64,000 bases of DNA from Misgurnus anguillicaudatus (Eukaryota > Chordata > Actinopteri > Cypriniformes > Cobitidae), in assembly GCF_027580225.2 (NCBI RefSeq), contig NC_073361.2, positions 32,505,501-32,569,500 of the forward strand, written 5' to 3'. The translations under genes and the position numbers were made by a program. Each line of letters opens with the position of its first letter. The first letter of the stretch is position 1. Below, in pieces: positions 44,509 to 54,415 of this stretch. The notes beneath the pieces are model-generated. The model was not told the DNA's origin and made no database searches. It saw nothing but the letters and a program-made list of their open reading frames with translations.

Positions 44509-45975
44509 GGGGTCAAGCACCGAAGGTGCTGAGACACCTATTGTTATTGTCAGTATTATTATTATTATTTTTCCGCAATGGGAGTCTATGGCAGCCCTAT
44601 GAACCGTACATAGGAAAATGATGAAATTTGGCACAGTTGTAGAGGTGGTCCTTAAAAGTCAAGTGACCAAAAATGGGGTCTCTAGCACTAACTCTATAGC
44701 GCCACCAGCAGTGCAAAAATTCAATGTTCAAATAGTTATAACTGCTGATCCGCTTGATCTATCAAAATTCTACTTAGTACACGTGATTGCTCTCCTCATG
44801 CTTGATGTTTTTAATACCTTACAGTAAAACTCCACCCATTACAGTAGCGGCCATTTTGAAATATACAGTATTTCGTTTTTTCGCTACTCCTCCTTTAAAT
44901 GTGGTTCAATTCTTATGAGATTTGGCACAGGTGATCTTTGGAGTGAGCCGCACAGAAATGACCAAACAGAATTTTGATATTTATCTTTGTCCAAAAGTAA
45001 TAAATGCGCAAACTTAACGAGGTTGACGCAAAAATGGTTCTGAAGCTGTAGCTCAGTCATTCTTTGATCAATTGAAATGAAATTTGGTACACTTCATGTG
45101 GACCATGAACTTGGGGTCCATGCCAAATTTGGTGACAGCGCCACCTATGGGTCATGAGATAATAAAATAGGCTATTTTTGCCCATAACTTCTGAACTGTT
45201 TGTCAGAAAATTATGATCTTGATGTCTATGGATTGCTTACCTCATGCCGCATCTGTCGATGTGTATTATGCCGGGTTTGATCGAACTGCTTGTTCGACAT
45301 TTTGAAATTTCACATAATTTGTTATATTTTTTGAACTATTGGACATATCCGCGCAAAAATTAGTAAGGAGCTTCGACATGATGTCCTGAAGGTACCTGGG
45401 AAGTCAGAGTACAGCGCCACCTATGGGTTATAAACTATAACAGTTCTTATGGAACTGCTTATAACTTCTGAATACTTTGTCTGATGTTAATTTCTTTGTG
45501 AAGTTGTATTCACTGGTTTATGCCGATTGCAACGATGCCTCGTTTGTCATTTTCCAACATTCTGTTCATGTGTTTTTGTAAGGCATATGGTAAATGATTT
45601 TTTCGCTACTCCTTTTACAAATGTTGTTTATTTTATGCCAGGTACTGCTCGGATAATGTTTGGAGCAATCCGCACAGAAATGACCGAACAGATTTTTGAT
45701 ATTCTGTTCTCTTTCTTAGAAATACCACTCCAAAGTTGACCGTGCCTGTGACGTTGTCTATTTGTCATAGTAAATTAATGTGACTGTATATTACATTGTA
45801 TAGCATTACTATACAGAATGATCTTCTTGTCTTCAATCTCATTTGAGCTTTTTGATTCTCATATACATTGTATTTCTGATAGTTCTGCTCTGCATTGTCA
45901 GTTCTGCATCTGTGTTGATTGGCACATGTCAATCCTTGAAGCACCTAAGCGGTTTTTTTGCTGCCCATTGAGCTG

Positions 45976-46050
45976 CGTTAACTGAGTTGCGCATCTGGTT
46001 AATCACATGCCATGAGATTCTGAGGTCATGGGTTCGAATCCCATGTGCAG
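45976..46050 (+). repeat. tRNA-like Pol III module, unit 1, first
   Basis: A-box-like ttgcgcatctggttaa, B box GGTTCGAATCC (from 46031), and T-arm atggg/cccat pairing perfectly around ttcgaat. No canonical acceptor stem or clear anticodon loop, so it is a tRNA-derived sequence rather than a tRNA gene. Confidence 0.65.
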
Positions 46051-46210
46051 TGGTACTTTGTTTTGTGATTCTCATTTTATACATTGTATTTCAGTTATTT
46101 GTGCTCTCTGTTGTCATTTCTACACTTTTGGTAATTGCTGGATATCAATGTTAATAGCTTTAAAGCTGTATTCTATAGTTTGGACACACCAACTCAGTGG
46201 TTTAATCGTT

Positions 46211-46280
46211 TACTCAGTGGCTCATGCGGTTAGTGCTGTGCTTTGGGAACCTGAGGTCATGGGTTTGAATCCCAGCTCTT
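46211..46280 (+). repeat. tRNA-like Pol III module, unit 1, second
   Basis: A-box-like gtggctcatgcggttag and B box with one change (GGTTTGAATCC). 231 bp downstream of the first. Confidence 0.55.
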
Positions 46281-46556
46281 ACTTTCACTCATTGAGATTT
46301 CCTTTTGTGTTCCCTTTAACACGTTCTTCTCGACCTGTCTGGTTTTGCACACGTGTTATATTTTTGCCATCTTTTCTGTTGTTGCTCCGCCCTGCAGTGG
46401 TTCTGCTCTGCATTTGCTTTGCTTCGGGTTCAGGCTCTGTATTGCGCGCTTTCTGCGTTTTGCGCATTTGCTGCGTCGTGTGGTTTTTGCTGTGCTTTGG
46501 GTCCTCATTGCGCTGAAGGTGCTTGACCCCGCAATTGCTGCTTGCAGCTATATTTA

Positions 46557-46609
46557 GGGGTCAAGCACCGAAGGTGCTGAGACACCTATTGCAATTGTTA
46601 GTATTATTA
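46557..46609 (+). repeat. 5' stub of an array unit
   Basis: 53 bp: start, hairpin and gcaattgttagtattatt, then a new unit start at 46610. Confidence 0.85.
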
Positions 46610-48078
46610 GGGGTCAAGCACCGAAGGTGCTGAGACACCTATTGCTATTGTTAGTATTATTATTATTATTATTCTTACTCTTGTCCAATGGGAGTCTATG
46701 GCAGCCCTATGAACCATAAGTAGTAGAATGATGAAATTTGGCACAATTGTAGTGCTGGTCCTAAATAGTCATGTGACCAATAATGGGGTCTCTAGCAGTA
46801 ACTCTATAGCGCCACCAGCAGATCAAAAATTCAATGTTCGAACTGTTATAACTAATGATACATTTGAACTATGAAAATTCTACTTAGTACACATGATTGC
46901 CCTTCTCACATTAATTGATTTTAATACCTTACAGTAAGACTCCTCCCATTACAGTAGTGGCCATTTTGAAATGTACAGTTGTTTGTTTTTTCGCTACTCC
47001 TCATTCAAATTTTGTTCAATTGTTATGAAGTTTGTCACATATGATCTTTGTAGTGAGCTGCATAGAAATGACCGAACAGAATTTTGGTATTTATCTTTAT
47101 GCAAAAGTAATAAATGCGTGAACTTAACAAGGTTGATGCAATAATGGTTCTGAAGCTGTACTTCGGTCATTCTTTGATCAATTGAAATGAAATTTGGTAC
47201 ACTTCATGTTGACCATGAATTGGGGGTCCATATCAATTTTGGTGACAGCGCCACCTATGGGTCATGAGATATGAAAATAGGCTATTTTTGCCCATAACTT
47301 CTGATCTGTTTGTCAGAAAATTATGATCTTGATGTCTTTGGATTACTTACATCATGCCGCATCTGTCGATGTGTATTATGCCGGGTTTGACCAAACCGCC
47401 TGTCCGCCATTTTGAAATTTCAGATAAATTGTTATATTTTTTGAACTATTGGACATATCCGTGCAAAAAGTGGTAAGGAGCTTTGACATGATGTCCTGAA
47501 GGTACCTGGGAAGTCAGAGTACAGCGCCACCTGGGGGTAATAAACTATAACAGTTCTTATGGAACCCTTTATAACTTTGGAATACTTTGTCTGATATCAA
47601 TTTCTTTCTGAAATTGTATTCACTGGTTTATGCCGGTTGCAACGATACCTCATTTGTCATTTTCCAACATTCTGTTCATGTATTATTGTAAAGCATTTGG
47701 TAGATGATTTTTCCGCTACTCCTTTTACAAATTTTGTTTATTTTTTGCCAGGTTCTGCTCGTATAATGTTTGGAGCAATCCGCACAGAAATGACTGAACA
47801 GATTTTTGATATTCTGTTCTCTTTCTTAGAAATACCACTCCAAAGTTGACCGTGCCTGTGACGTTGTCTATTTGTCATAGTAAATGAATGTGACTGTATA
47901 TTACATTGTATAGCATTACTATACAGAATGATGTTCTTGTCTTCAATTTCACTTGAACTCATGTACATTGTATTTATGTTATTTCTACTTCTGCTGTGTC
48001 AATTCTGCATCTTTGGTGATTGACATATGTCAATCCTTGCAGATATCTAATCTTTTTCTGCTGCCCCATGAACTGTGT

Positions 48079-48150
48079 CAACTGAGTGGCGCATCCAGGA
48101 AAGCACATGCATTGAGATTCTGAGTTCTTGGGTTCGAATCCCACCTGAGT
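48079..48150 (+). repeat. tRNA-like Pol III module, unit 2
   Basis: A-box-like gtggcgcatccaggaaag, B box GGTTCGAATCC at 48132, T-arm tggg/ccca. Confidence 0.6.
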
Positions 48151-48314
48151 CGTATATTAGGTTTTTCTATTAATGTTTTGTTCTTTCTCATCAATTCTTC
48201 TCAACCTGTCTGTAGTTCACATATGTTATATTTTTCCATGTTTGCTGTTGTTGCTCTGCATTGTGGTGGTTCTGCTCTATGATTCCTGAGCCTTGCGTGT
48301 TTGATGCGCTTTAT

Positions 48315-48985
48315 GGTGCTTGCTGTGCTTTGTGAGCTTGCTGTGCTTTGTGTGCTTGCTGTGCTTTGTGAGTTTGCTGTCTTTATGTGCTTGCTGTGCT
48401 TTGTGAGTTTGCTGTCTTTGTGTGCTTGCTGTGCTTTGTGTACTTGCTGTCCTTTGTGAGCTTGCTGTGCTTTGTGAGCTTGCTGTGCTTTCTGAGCTTG
48501 CTGTGCTTTCTGAGCTTGCTGTGCTTTCTGAGCTTGCTGTGCTTTCTGAGCTTGCTGTGCTTTGTCAGCTTGGTGTGCTTGCTATGCTTGGTGTGCTTGC
48601 TGTGCTTGGTAAGCCTGCTGTGGTTTGTGAGCTTGTTGTGCTTTTTGAGCTTGCTGTGCTTTGTGTGTTTGATGTGCTTTGTGTGCTTGCTGTGTTTTGT
48701 GAGCTTACTGTGCTTTGTGTGCTTGCTATGCTTTGTGAGCTTGCTGTGCTTTGTGAGCTTGCTGTGCTCTGTGAGCTTGCTGTGCTTTGTGTGCTTGCTG
48801 TGCTTTGTGAGCTTGCTGTGCTTTGTGAGCTTGCTGTGCTTTGTGTGCCTGCTGTGCTTTGTGTGCTGGCTGTGCTTTGTGTGCTTGGTGAGCTTGCAGT
48901 GCTTTGTGTGCTTGCTGTGCTTTGTGAGCTTGCTGTGATTTGTGAGCTTGCTGTGTTTTGTGTGCTTGCTGTGCTTGCTTTGGGT
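48315..48985 (+). repeat. 18-bp minisatellite, about 37 units
   Basis: Unit cttgctgtgctttgtgag with variants gtg/tct. It is derived from the single-copy word tttgctgtgctttgggtgctc that sits just before the 3' end of other units. It reads openly in several frames because 18 is a multiple of three. Confidence 0.95.
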
Positions 48986-49047
48986 GCTCATTATTGCGCT
49001 GAAGGTGCTTGGCCCCGAGTTGCTGCTTGCAGCTATATTTATTATTA

Positions 49048-49106
49048 GGGGTCAAGCACCGAAGGTGCTGTGACACCTATTGGAATTGTTAGTATTATTA
49101 TTATTA
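49048..49106 (+). repeat. 5' part of array unit 4, separated by an inserted unit
   Basis: 59 bp of unit start ending in gttagtattattattatta. The missing body resumes at 51182 (attattattctgcttcttc) immediately after unit 3. Confidence 0.75.
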
Positions 49107-50590
49107 GGGGTCAAGCACCGAAGGTGCTGTGACACCTATTGGAATTGTTAGTATTATTATTATTATTCTGCGTCTTCTTCTTCTTAGCCATAGGCGTCTA
49201 TGGCAGCCCTATGAACCGTACATAGGAAAATGATGAAATTTGGCACAGTTGTAGTGGTGGTCTTAAAAAGTCATGTGACCAAAAATGGGGTCTCTAGTAC
49301 TAACTCTATAGCGCCACCAGCAGTGCAAAAATTCAATGTTCAAATGGTTATAACTGCTGATCCGCTTGATCTATGAAAATTCTACTTAGTACACGTGATT
49401 GCTCTCCTCACGCTTGTTGTTTTTAATACCTTACAGTAAGACTCCTCCCATTACAGTAGTGGCCATTTTGAAATGTACAGTATTTCGTTTATTCGCTACT
49501 CCTCCTTCAAATTTGGTTCAATTGTTATGAAATTTGGCACAGGTGAACTTTGGAGTGAGCCGCACAGAAATGACTGAACAGAATTTTGATATTTATCTTT
49601 ATTCAAAAGTAATAAATGCGCAAACTTAACGAGGTTGACGCAAAAATGGTTCTGAAGCTGTAGCTTGGTCATTCTTTGATCAATTGAAATGAAATTCGGT
49701 ACACTTCATGTGGACCATGAAGTTGGGGTCCATGCCAAATTTGGTGACAGCGCCACCTATGGGTCATGAGATATGAAAATAGGCTATTTTTGCCCATAAC
49801 TTCTGAACTGTTTGTCAGAAAATTATGATCTTGATGTCTATGGATTGCTTACCTCATGCCGCATCTGTCGATGTGTATTATGCCGGGTTTGAACGAACCG
49901 CCTGTCCGCCATTTTGAAATTTCAGATAATTTGTTATATTTTTTTAACTATTGGACATATCCCCGCAAAAATTAGTAGGGAGCTTCGACATGATGTCCTG
50001 AAGGTACCTGGGAACTCAGAGTACAGCGCCACCTAGGGGTTATAAACTATAACAGTTCTTATGGAACTGCTTATAACTTCTGAATACTTTGTCTGATATT
50101 AATTTCTTTGTGAAATTGTATTCACTGGTTTATGCCGATTGCAACGATACCTCGTTTGTCATTTTCCAACATTCTGTTCATGTGTTATTGTAAAGCATAT
50201 GGTAGATGATTTTTTCGCTACTCTTTTTACAAGTTTTGTTTATTTTATGCCAAGTACTGCTTGTATAATGTTTGGAGCAATCCGCACAGAAATGACTGAA
50301 CAGATTTTTGATATTCTGTACTCTTTCTTAGAAATACCACTCCAAAGTTGACCGTGCCTGTAACATTGTCTATTTGTCATAGTAAATTAATGTGACTGTA
50401 TATTACATTGTATAGCATTACTATACAGAATGATCTTCTTGTCTTCAATCTCACTTGAGCTTTTTGATTCTCATATACATTGTATTTCTGTTAGTTCTGC
50501 TCTGCACTGTCAGTTCTGCATCTGTGATGATTGGCATATGTCAATCCTTGCAGCACCTAAGCTGTTTTTTGCTTCCCCTTGAGCTGTGTT

Positions 50591-50665
50591 AACTGAGTTG
50601 CGCATCTGGTTAACCACTTGCCATGAGATTCTGAGGTCATGGGTTCGAATCCCATGTGCTGTCAT
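50591..50665 (+). repeat. tRNA-like Pol III module, unit 3, first
   Basis: A-box-like ttgcgcatctggttaac, B box GGTTCGAATCC at 50642, perfect catggg/cccatg T-arm, then a T run (cattttttgtc). Confidence 0.65.
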
Positions 50666-50846
50666 TTTTTGTCTTAACTTTTTTCTCACTTAAGTTTTGT
50701 GATTTTCATACTATACATTGTATTTCAGTTATTTGTGCTCTCTGTTGTCATTTCTACACTTTTGGTAATTGCTGGATATCAATGTTTATAGCTCTAAAGC
50801 TGTATTCTATAGCTTGCACAAACCAACCCAGTGGTTTAATCATTTC

Positions 50847-50911
50847 CTCAGTTGCGCATGCGGTTAGTGCTGTGCTTTGGGAACATGAGGTCATGGGTTC
50901 AAATCCCAGCT
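50847..50911 (+). repeat. tRNA-like Pol III module, unit 3, second
   Basis: A-box-like ttgcgcatgcggttagtg, B box GGTTCAAATCC at 50896, 254 bp after the first. Confidence 0.6.
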
Positions 50912-51181
50912 CTTACTTTCACTTATTGAGATTTCCTTTTGCGTTTCCTTTAACACGTTCTTCTCGACCTGTCTGGTTTTCCACACGTGTTATATTTTTG
51001 AAATCTTTTCTGTTGTTGCTCCGCACTGCAGTGGTTTTGCTCTGCATTTGCTTCGGGTTCGGGCTCTGTATTGCGCGCTTTCTGCGCTTTGCGCATTTGC
51101 TGCGTCGTGTGGTTTTTGCTGTGCTTTGGGTGCTCACTGCGCTGAAGGTGCTTGACCCCGCAATTGCTGCTTGCAGCTATA

Positions 51182-52328
51182 TTTATTATTATTCTGCTTC
51201 TTCTTCTTCTTCTTAGCCATAGGCGTCTATGGCAGCCCTATGAACCGTACATAGGAAAATGATGAAATTTGGCACAGTTGTAGTGGTTGTCTTAAAAAGT
51301 CATGTGACCAAAAATGGGGTCTCTAGTACTAACTCTATAGCGCCACCAGCAGTGCAAAAATTCAATTTTTAAATGGTTATAACTGCTGATCCGCTTGATC
51401 TATGAAAATTCTACTTAGTACACGTGATTGCTCTCCTCATGCTTGTTGTTTTTAATACCTTACAGTAAAACTCCACCCATTACAGTAGTGGCCATTTTGA
51501 AATGTACAGTATTCCGTTTATTCGCTACTCCTCCTTCAAATTTTGTTCAATTGTTATAAAATTTGGCACAGGTAATCTTTGGAGCGAGCCGCACAGAAAT
51601 GACTGAACAGAATTTTGATATTTATCTTTGTTCAAAAGTAATAAATGCGCAAACTTAACGAGGTTGACGCAAAAATGGTTCTGAAGCTGTAGCTCGGTCA
51701 TTCTTTGATCAATTGAAATGAAATTTCGTACACGTCATGTCGACCATAAACTGGGGGTCCATGCCAAATTTGGTGACAGCGCCACCTATGGGTCATGAGA
51801 TATGGAAAATGGCTTTTTTTGCCCATAACTACTGAATTGTTTGTCAGAAAATTATGATGTTGGTGTTTACGGATTCCTTGGCTCATGCCGAATCTGTCGA
51901 TATGTATTATGTCGGGTTTGACCACACCACCTGTCCGCCATTTTGAAATTGGTCATAAATTGTTATATCTTTTGAACTATTGGACATATTCGTGCAAAAA
52001 TAGTTAGGGAGCTTCGGCATGATGTCCTGAAGTTACCTGGGAAGTCAGAGTACAGCGCCACCTAGGGGTTATAAACTATAACAGTTCTTATGGAACTGCT
52101 TATAACTTCTGAATACTTTGACTGATATTATATTTTTGCCATCTTTACTGTTGTTGCTCCGCACTGCAGTGGTTCTGCTCTGCATTTGCTTTGCTTCGGG
52201 TTCGGCCTCTGTATTGCGCGCTTTCTGCGCATTGCGCATTTGCTGCATCGTGCGGTTTCTTGCTGTGCTTTTGGTGCTAATTGCGCTGATGGTGCTTGGC
52301 CCCGTATCGCTGCTTGCAGCTATATTTA
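51182..52328 (+). repeat. Array unit 4, main part, with internal deletion
   Basis: The body starts in the ATT tract and runs normally to ctgaatactttgactgatat (about 52127), then jumps to atatttttgccatctttac. It has lost block A' and both tRNA-like modules. It ends with the C-type 3' end (tgcttggccccgtatcgc), so it is a hybrid of the two subfamilies. Confidence 0.8.
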
Positions 52329-53817
52329 GGGGTCAAGCACCGAAGGTGCTGTGACACCTATTGGAATTGTTAGTATTATTATTATTATTCTGCGTCTTCT
52401 TCTTCTTAGCCATAGGCGTCTATGGCAGCCCTATGAACCGTACATAGGAAAATGATGAAATTTGGCACAGTTGTAGTGGTGGTCTTAAAAAGTCGCGTGA
52501 CCAAAAATGGGGTCTCTAGTACTAACTCTATAGCGCCACCAGCAGTGCAAATATTCAATGTTCAAATGGTTATAACTGCTGATCCGCTTGATCTATGAAA
52601 ATTCTACTTAGTACACGTGATTGCTCTCCTCATGCTTGTTGTTTTTAATACCTTACAGTAAAACTCCACCCATTACATTAGTGGCCATTTTGAAATGTAC
52701 AGTATTCTGTTTATTCGCTACTCCTCCTTCAAATTTGGTTCAATTGTTATGAAATTTGGCACAGGTGAACTTTGGAGTGAGCCGCACAGAAATGACCGAA
52801 CAGAATTTTGATATTTATCTTTGTTCAAAAGTAATAAATGCGCAAACTTAACGAGGTTGACGCAAAAATGGTTCTGAAGCTGTAGCTCGGTCATTCTTTG
52901 ATCAATTGAAATGAAATTTGGTACACTTCATGTGGACCATGAACTTGGGGTTCATGCCAAATTTGGTGACAACACCACCTATGGGTCATGATATTTGAAA
53001 ATAGGCTATTTTTTCCCATAACTTCTGAACTGTTTGTCAGAAAATTATGATCTTGATGTCTATGGATTGCTTACCTCATGCCGCATCTGTCGATGTGTAT
53101 TATGCCGGGTTTGACCGAACCGCTTGTCCGCCATTTTGAAATTTCACATAATTTGTTCTATTTTTTAACTATTGGACATATCCGCGCAAAAATTAGTAAG
53201 GAGCTTCGACATGATGTCCTGAAGGTACCTGGGAAGTCAGAGCACAGCGCCACCTAGGGGTTATAAACTATAACAGTTCTTATGGAACTTCTTATAACTT
53301 CTGAATACTTAGTCTGATATAAATTTTCTTTGTGAAATTAGATTCACTGTTTTATGCCGATCGCAACGATACCTCGTTTGTCATTTTCCAACATTCTGTT
53401 CATGTGTTATTGTAAGGCATATGGTAAATGATTTTTTCGCTACTCCTTTTACAAATTTTGTTTATTTTATGTCAGGTTCTGCTCGTATAATGTTTGGAGC
53501 AATCCGCACAGATGTGACCGCACAGATTTTTGATATTCTGTTCTCTTTCTTAGAAATACCACTCTAAAGTTTACCGTGCCTGTGACGTTGTCTATTTGTC
53601 ATAGTAATAAATTAATGTGACTGTATATTACATTGTATAGCATCACTATACAAAATGATCTGCTTGTCTTCAATCTCACTTGAGCTTTTTGATTCTCACA
53701 TACATTGTATTTCTGTTAGTTCTGCTCTGCACTGTCAGTTCTGCATCTGTGTTGATTGGCATATGTCAATCCTTGCAGCACCTAAGCTGTTTTTTGCTGC
53801 CCTTTGAGCTGTGTTAA

Positions 53818-53893
53818 CTGAGTTGCGCATCTGGTTAACCGTATGCCATGAGTTTCTGAGGTCCTGGGTTCAAATCCCATGTGCAGTGGTTTT
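53818..53893 (+). repeat. tRNA-like Pol III module, unit 5, first
   Basis: A-box-like ttgcgcatctggttaac, B box GGTTCAAATCC at 53867. Confidence 0.6.
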
Positions 53894-54068
53894 TGTCTTA
53901 ACTTTTTTTCTCACTTAAGTTTTGTGATTTTCATACAATACATTGTATTTCAGTTATTTGTGCTGTCTCTTGTCATTTCTGCACTTTTGATAATTGCTGG
54001 ATATCAATGTTTACAGTTCAGAATCTCTATTCTATAGCTTGGACACACCAACTCAGTGGTTTAATCGT

Positions 54069-54138
54069 TTACTCAGTGGTGCATGTGGTTAGTGCCGTGC
54101 TTTGGGAACCTGAGGTCATGGGTTCGAATCCCAGCTCT
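54069..54138 (+). repeat. tRNA-like Pol III module, unit 5, second
   Basis: A-box-like cagtggtgcatgtggttag, B box GGTTCGAATCC at 54121, 254 bp after the first. Confidence 0.6.
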
Positions 54139-54415
54139 TACTTTCACTTATTGAGATTTCCTTTTGTGTTCCCTTTAACACGTTCTTCTCGACCTGTCTG
54201 GTTTTCCACACGTGTTATATTTTTGCCATCTTTACTGTTGTTGCTCCGGACTGCAGTGGTTCTGCTCTGCATTTGCTTTGCTTCGGGTTCGGGCTCTGTA
54301 TTGCGCGCTTTCTGCGCTTTGTGCATTTGCTGCGTCGTGTGGTTTTTGCTGTGCTTTGGGTGCTCATTGCGCTGAAGGTGCTTGACCCCGCAATTGCTGC
54401 TTGCAGCTATATTTA

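Larger units (their letters stand above)
44509..46556 (+). repeat. Array unit 1 (T type, 2048 bp)
   Basis: Complete, GGGGTCAAGCACC to gcagctatattta, with 3' complement ggtgcttgacccc. It contains internal blocks A (about 44873-44993) and A' (about 45598-45718), which resemble each other (cgctactcct, aatccgcacagaaatgaccg, acagatttttgatattc), and two tRNA-like modules. Confidence 0.85.
46610..49040 (+). repeat. Array unit 2 (T type, expanded by an 18-bp minisatellite)
   Basis: Complete start and end. The body matches unit 1 with more substitutions. Only one tRNA-like module (48079-48150). The usual segment before the 3' end is replaced by about 670 bp of 18-bp repeats. Its end is hybrid (ggtgcttggccccgagttgc). 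Confidence 0.85.
49107..51181 (+). repeat. Array unit 3 (T type), inserted within the ATT tract of unit 4
   Basis: Complete, about 2.07 kb, with blocks A and A' and two tRNA-like modules. The 3' end gcagctatattt is followed by attattattctgc rather than by a new GGGGTC start. Confidence 0.8.
52329..54415 (+). repeat. Array unit 5 (T type, 2087 bp)
   Basis: Complete, with both ends, blocks A and A' and two tRNA-like modules. It is a good reference unit for alignments. Confidence 0.88.

Noticed and set aside
45976..46050. Functional tRNA gene
   Set aside because: B box and T-arm are good, but no proper acceptor stem or anticodon arm can be drawn, and the sequence repeats with the array.
48383..49076. 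Long open frames of ~116-208 residues on both strands
   Set aside because: They are translations of the 18-bp minisatellite; the period is a multiple of three so all frames can stay open. No domain or start context.
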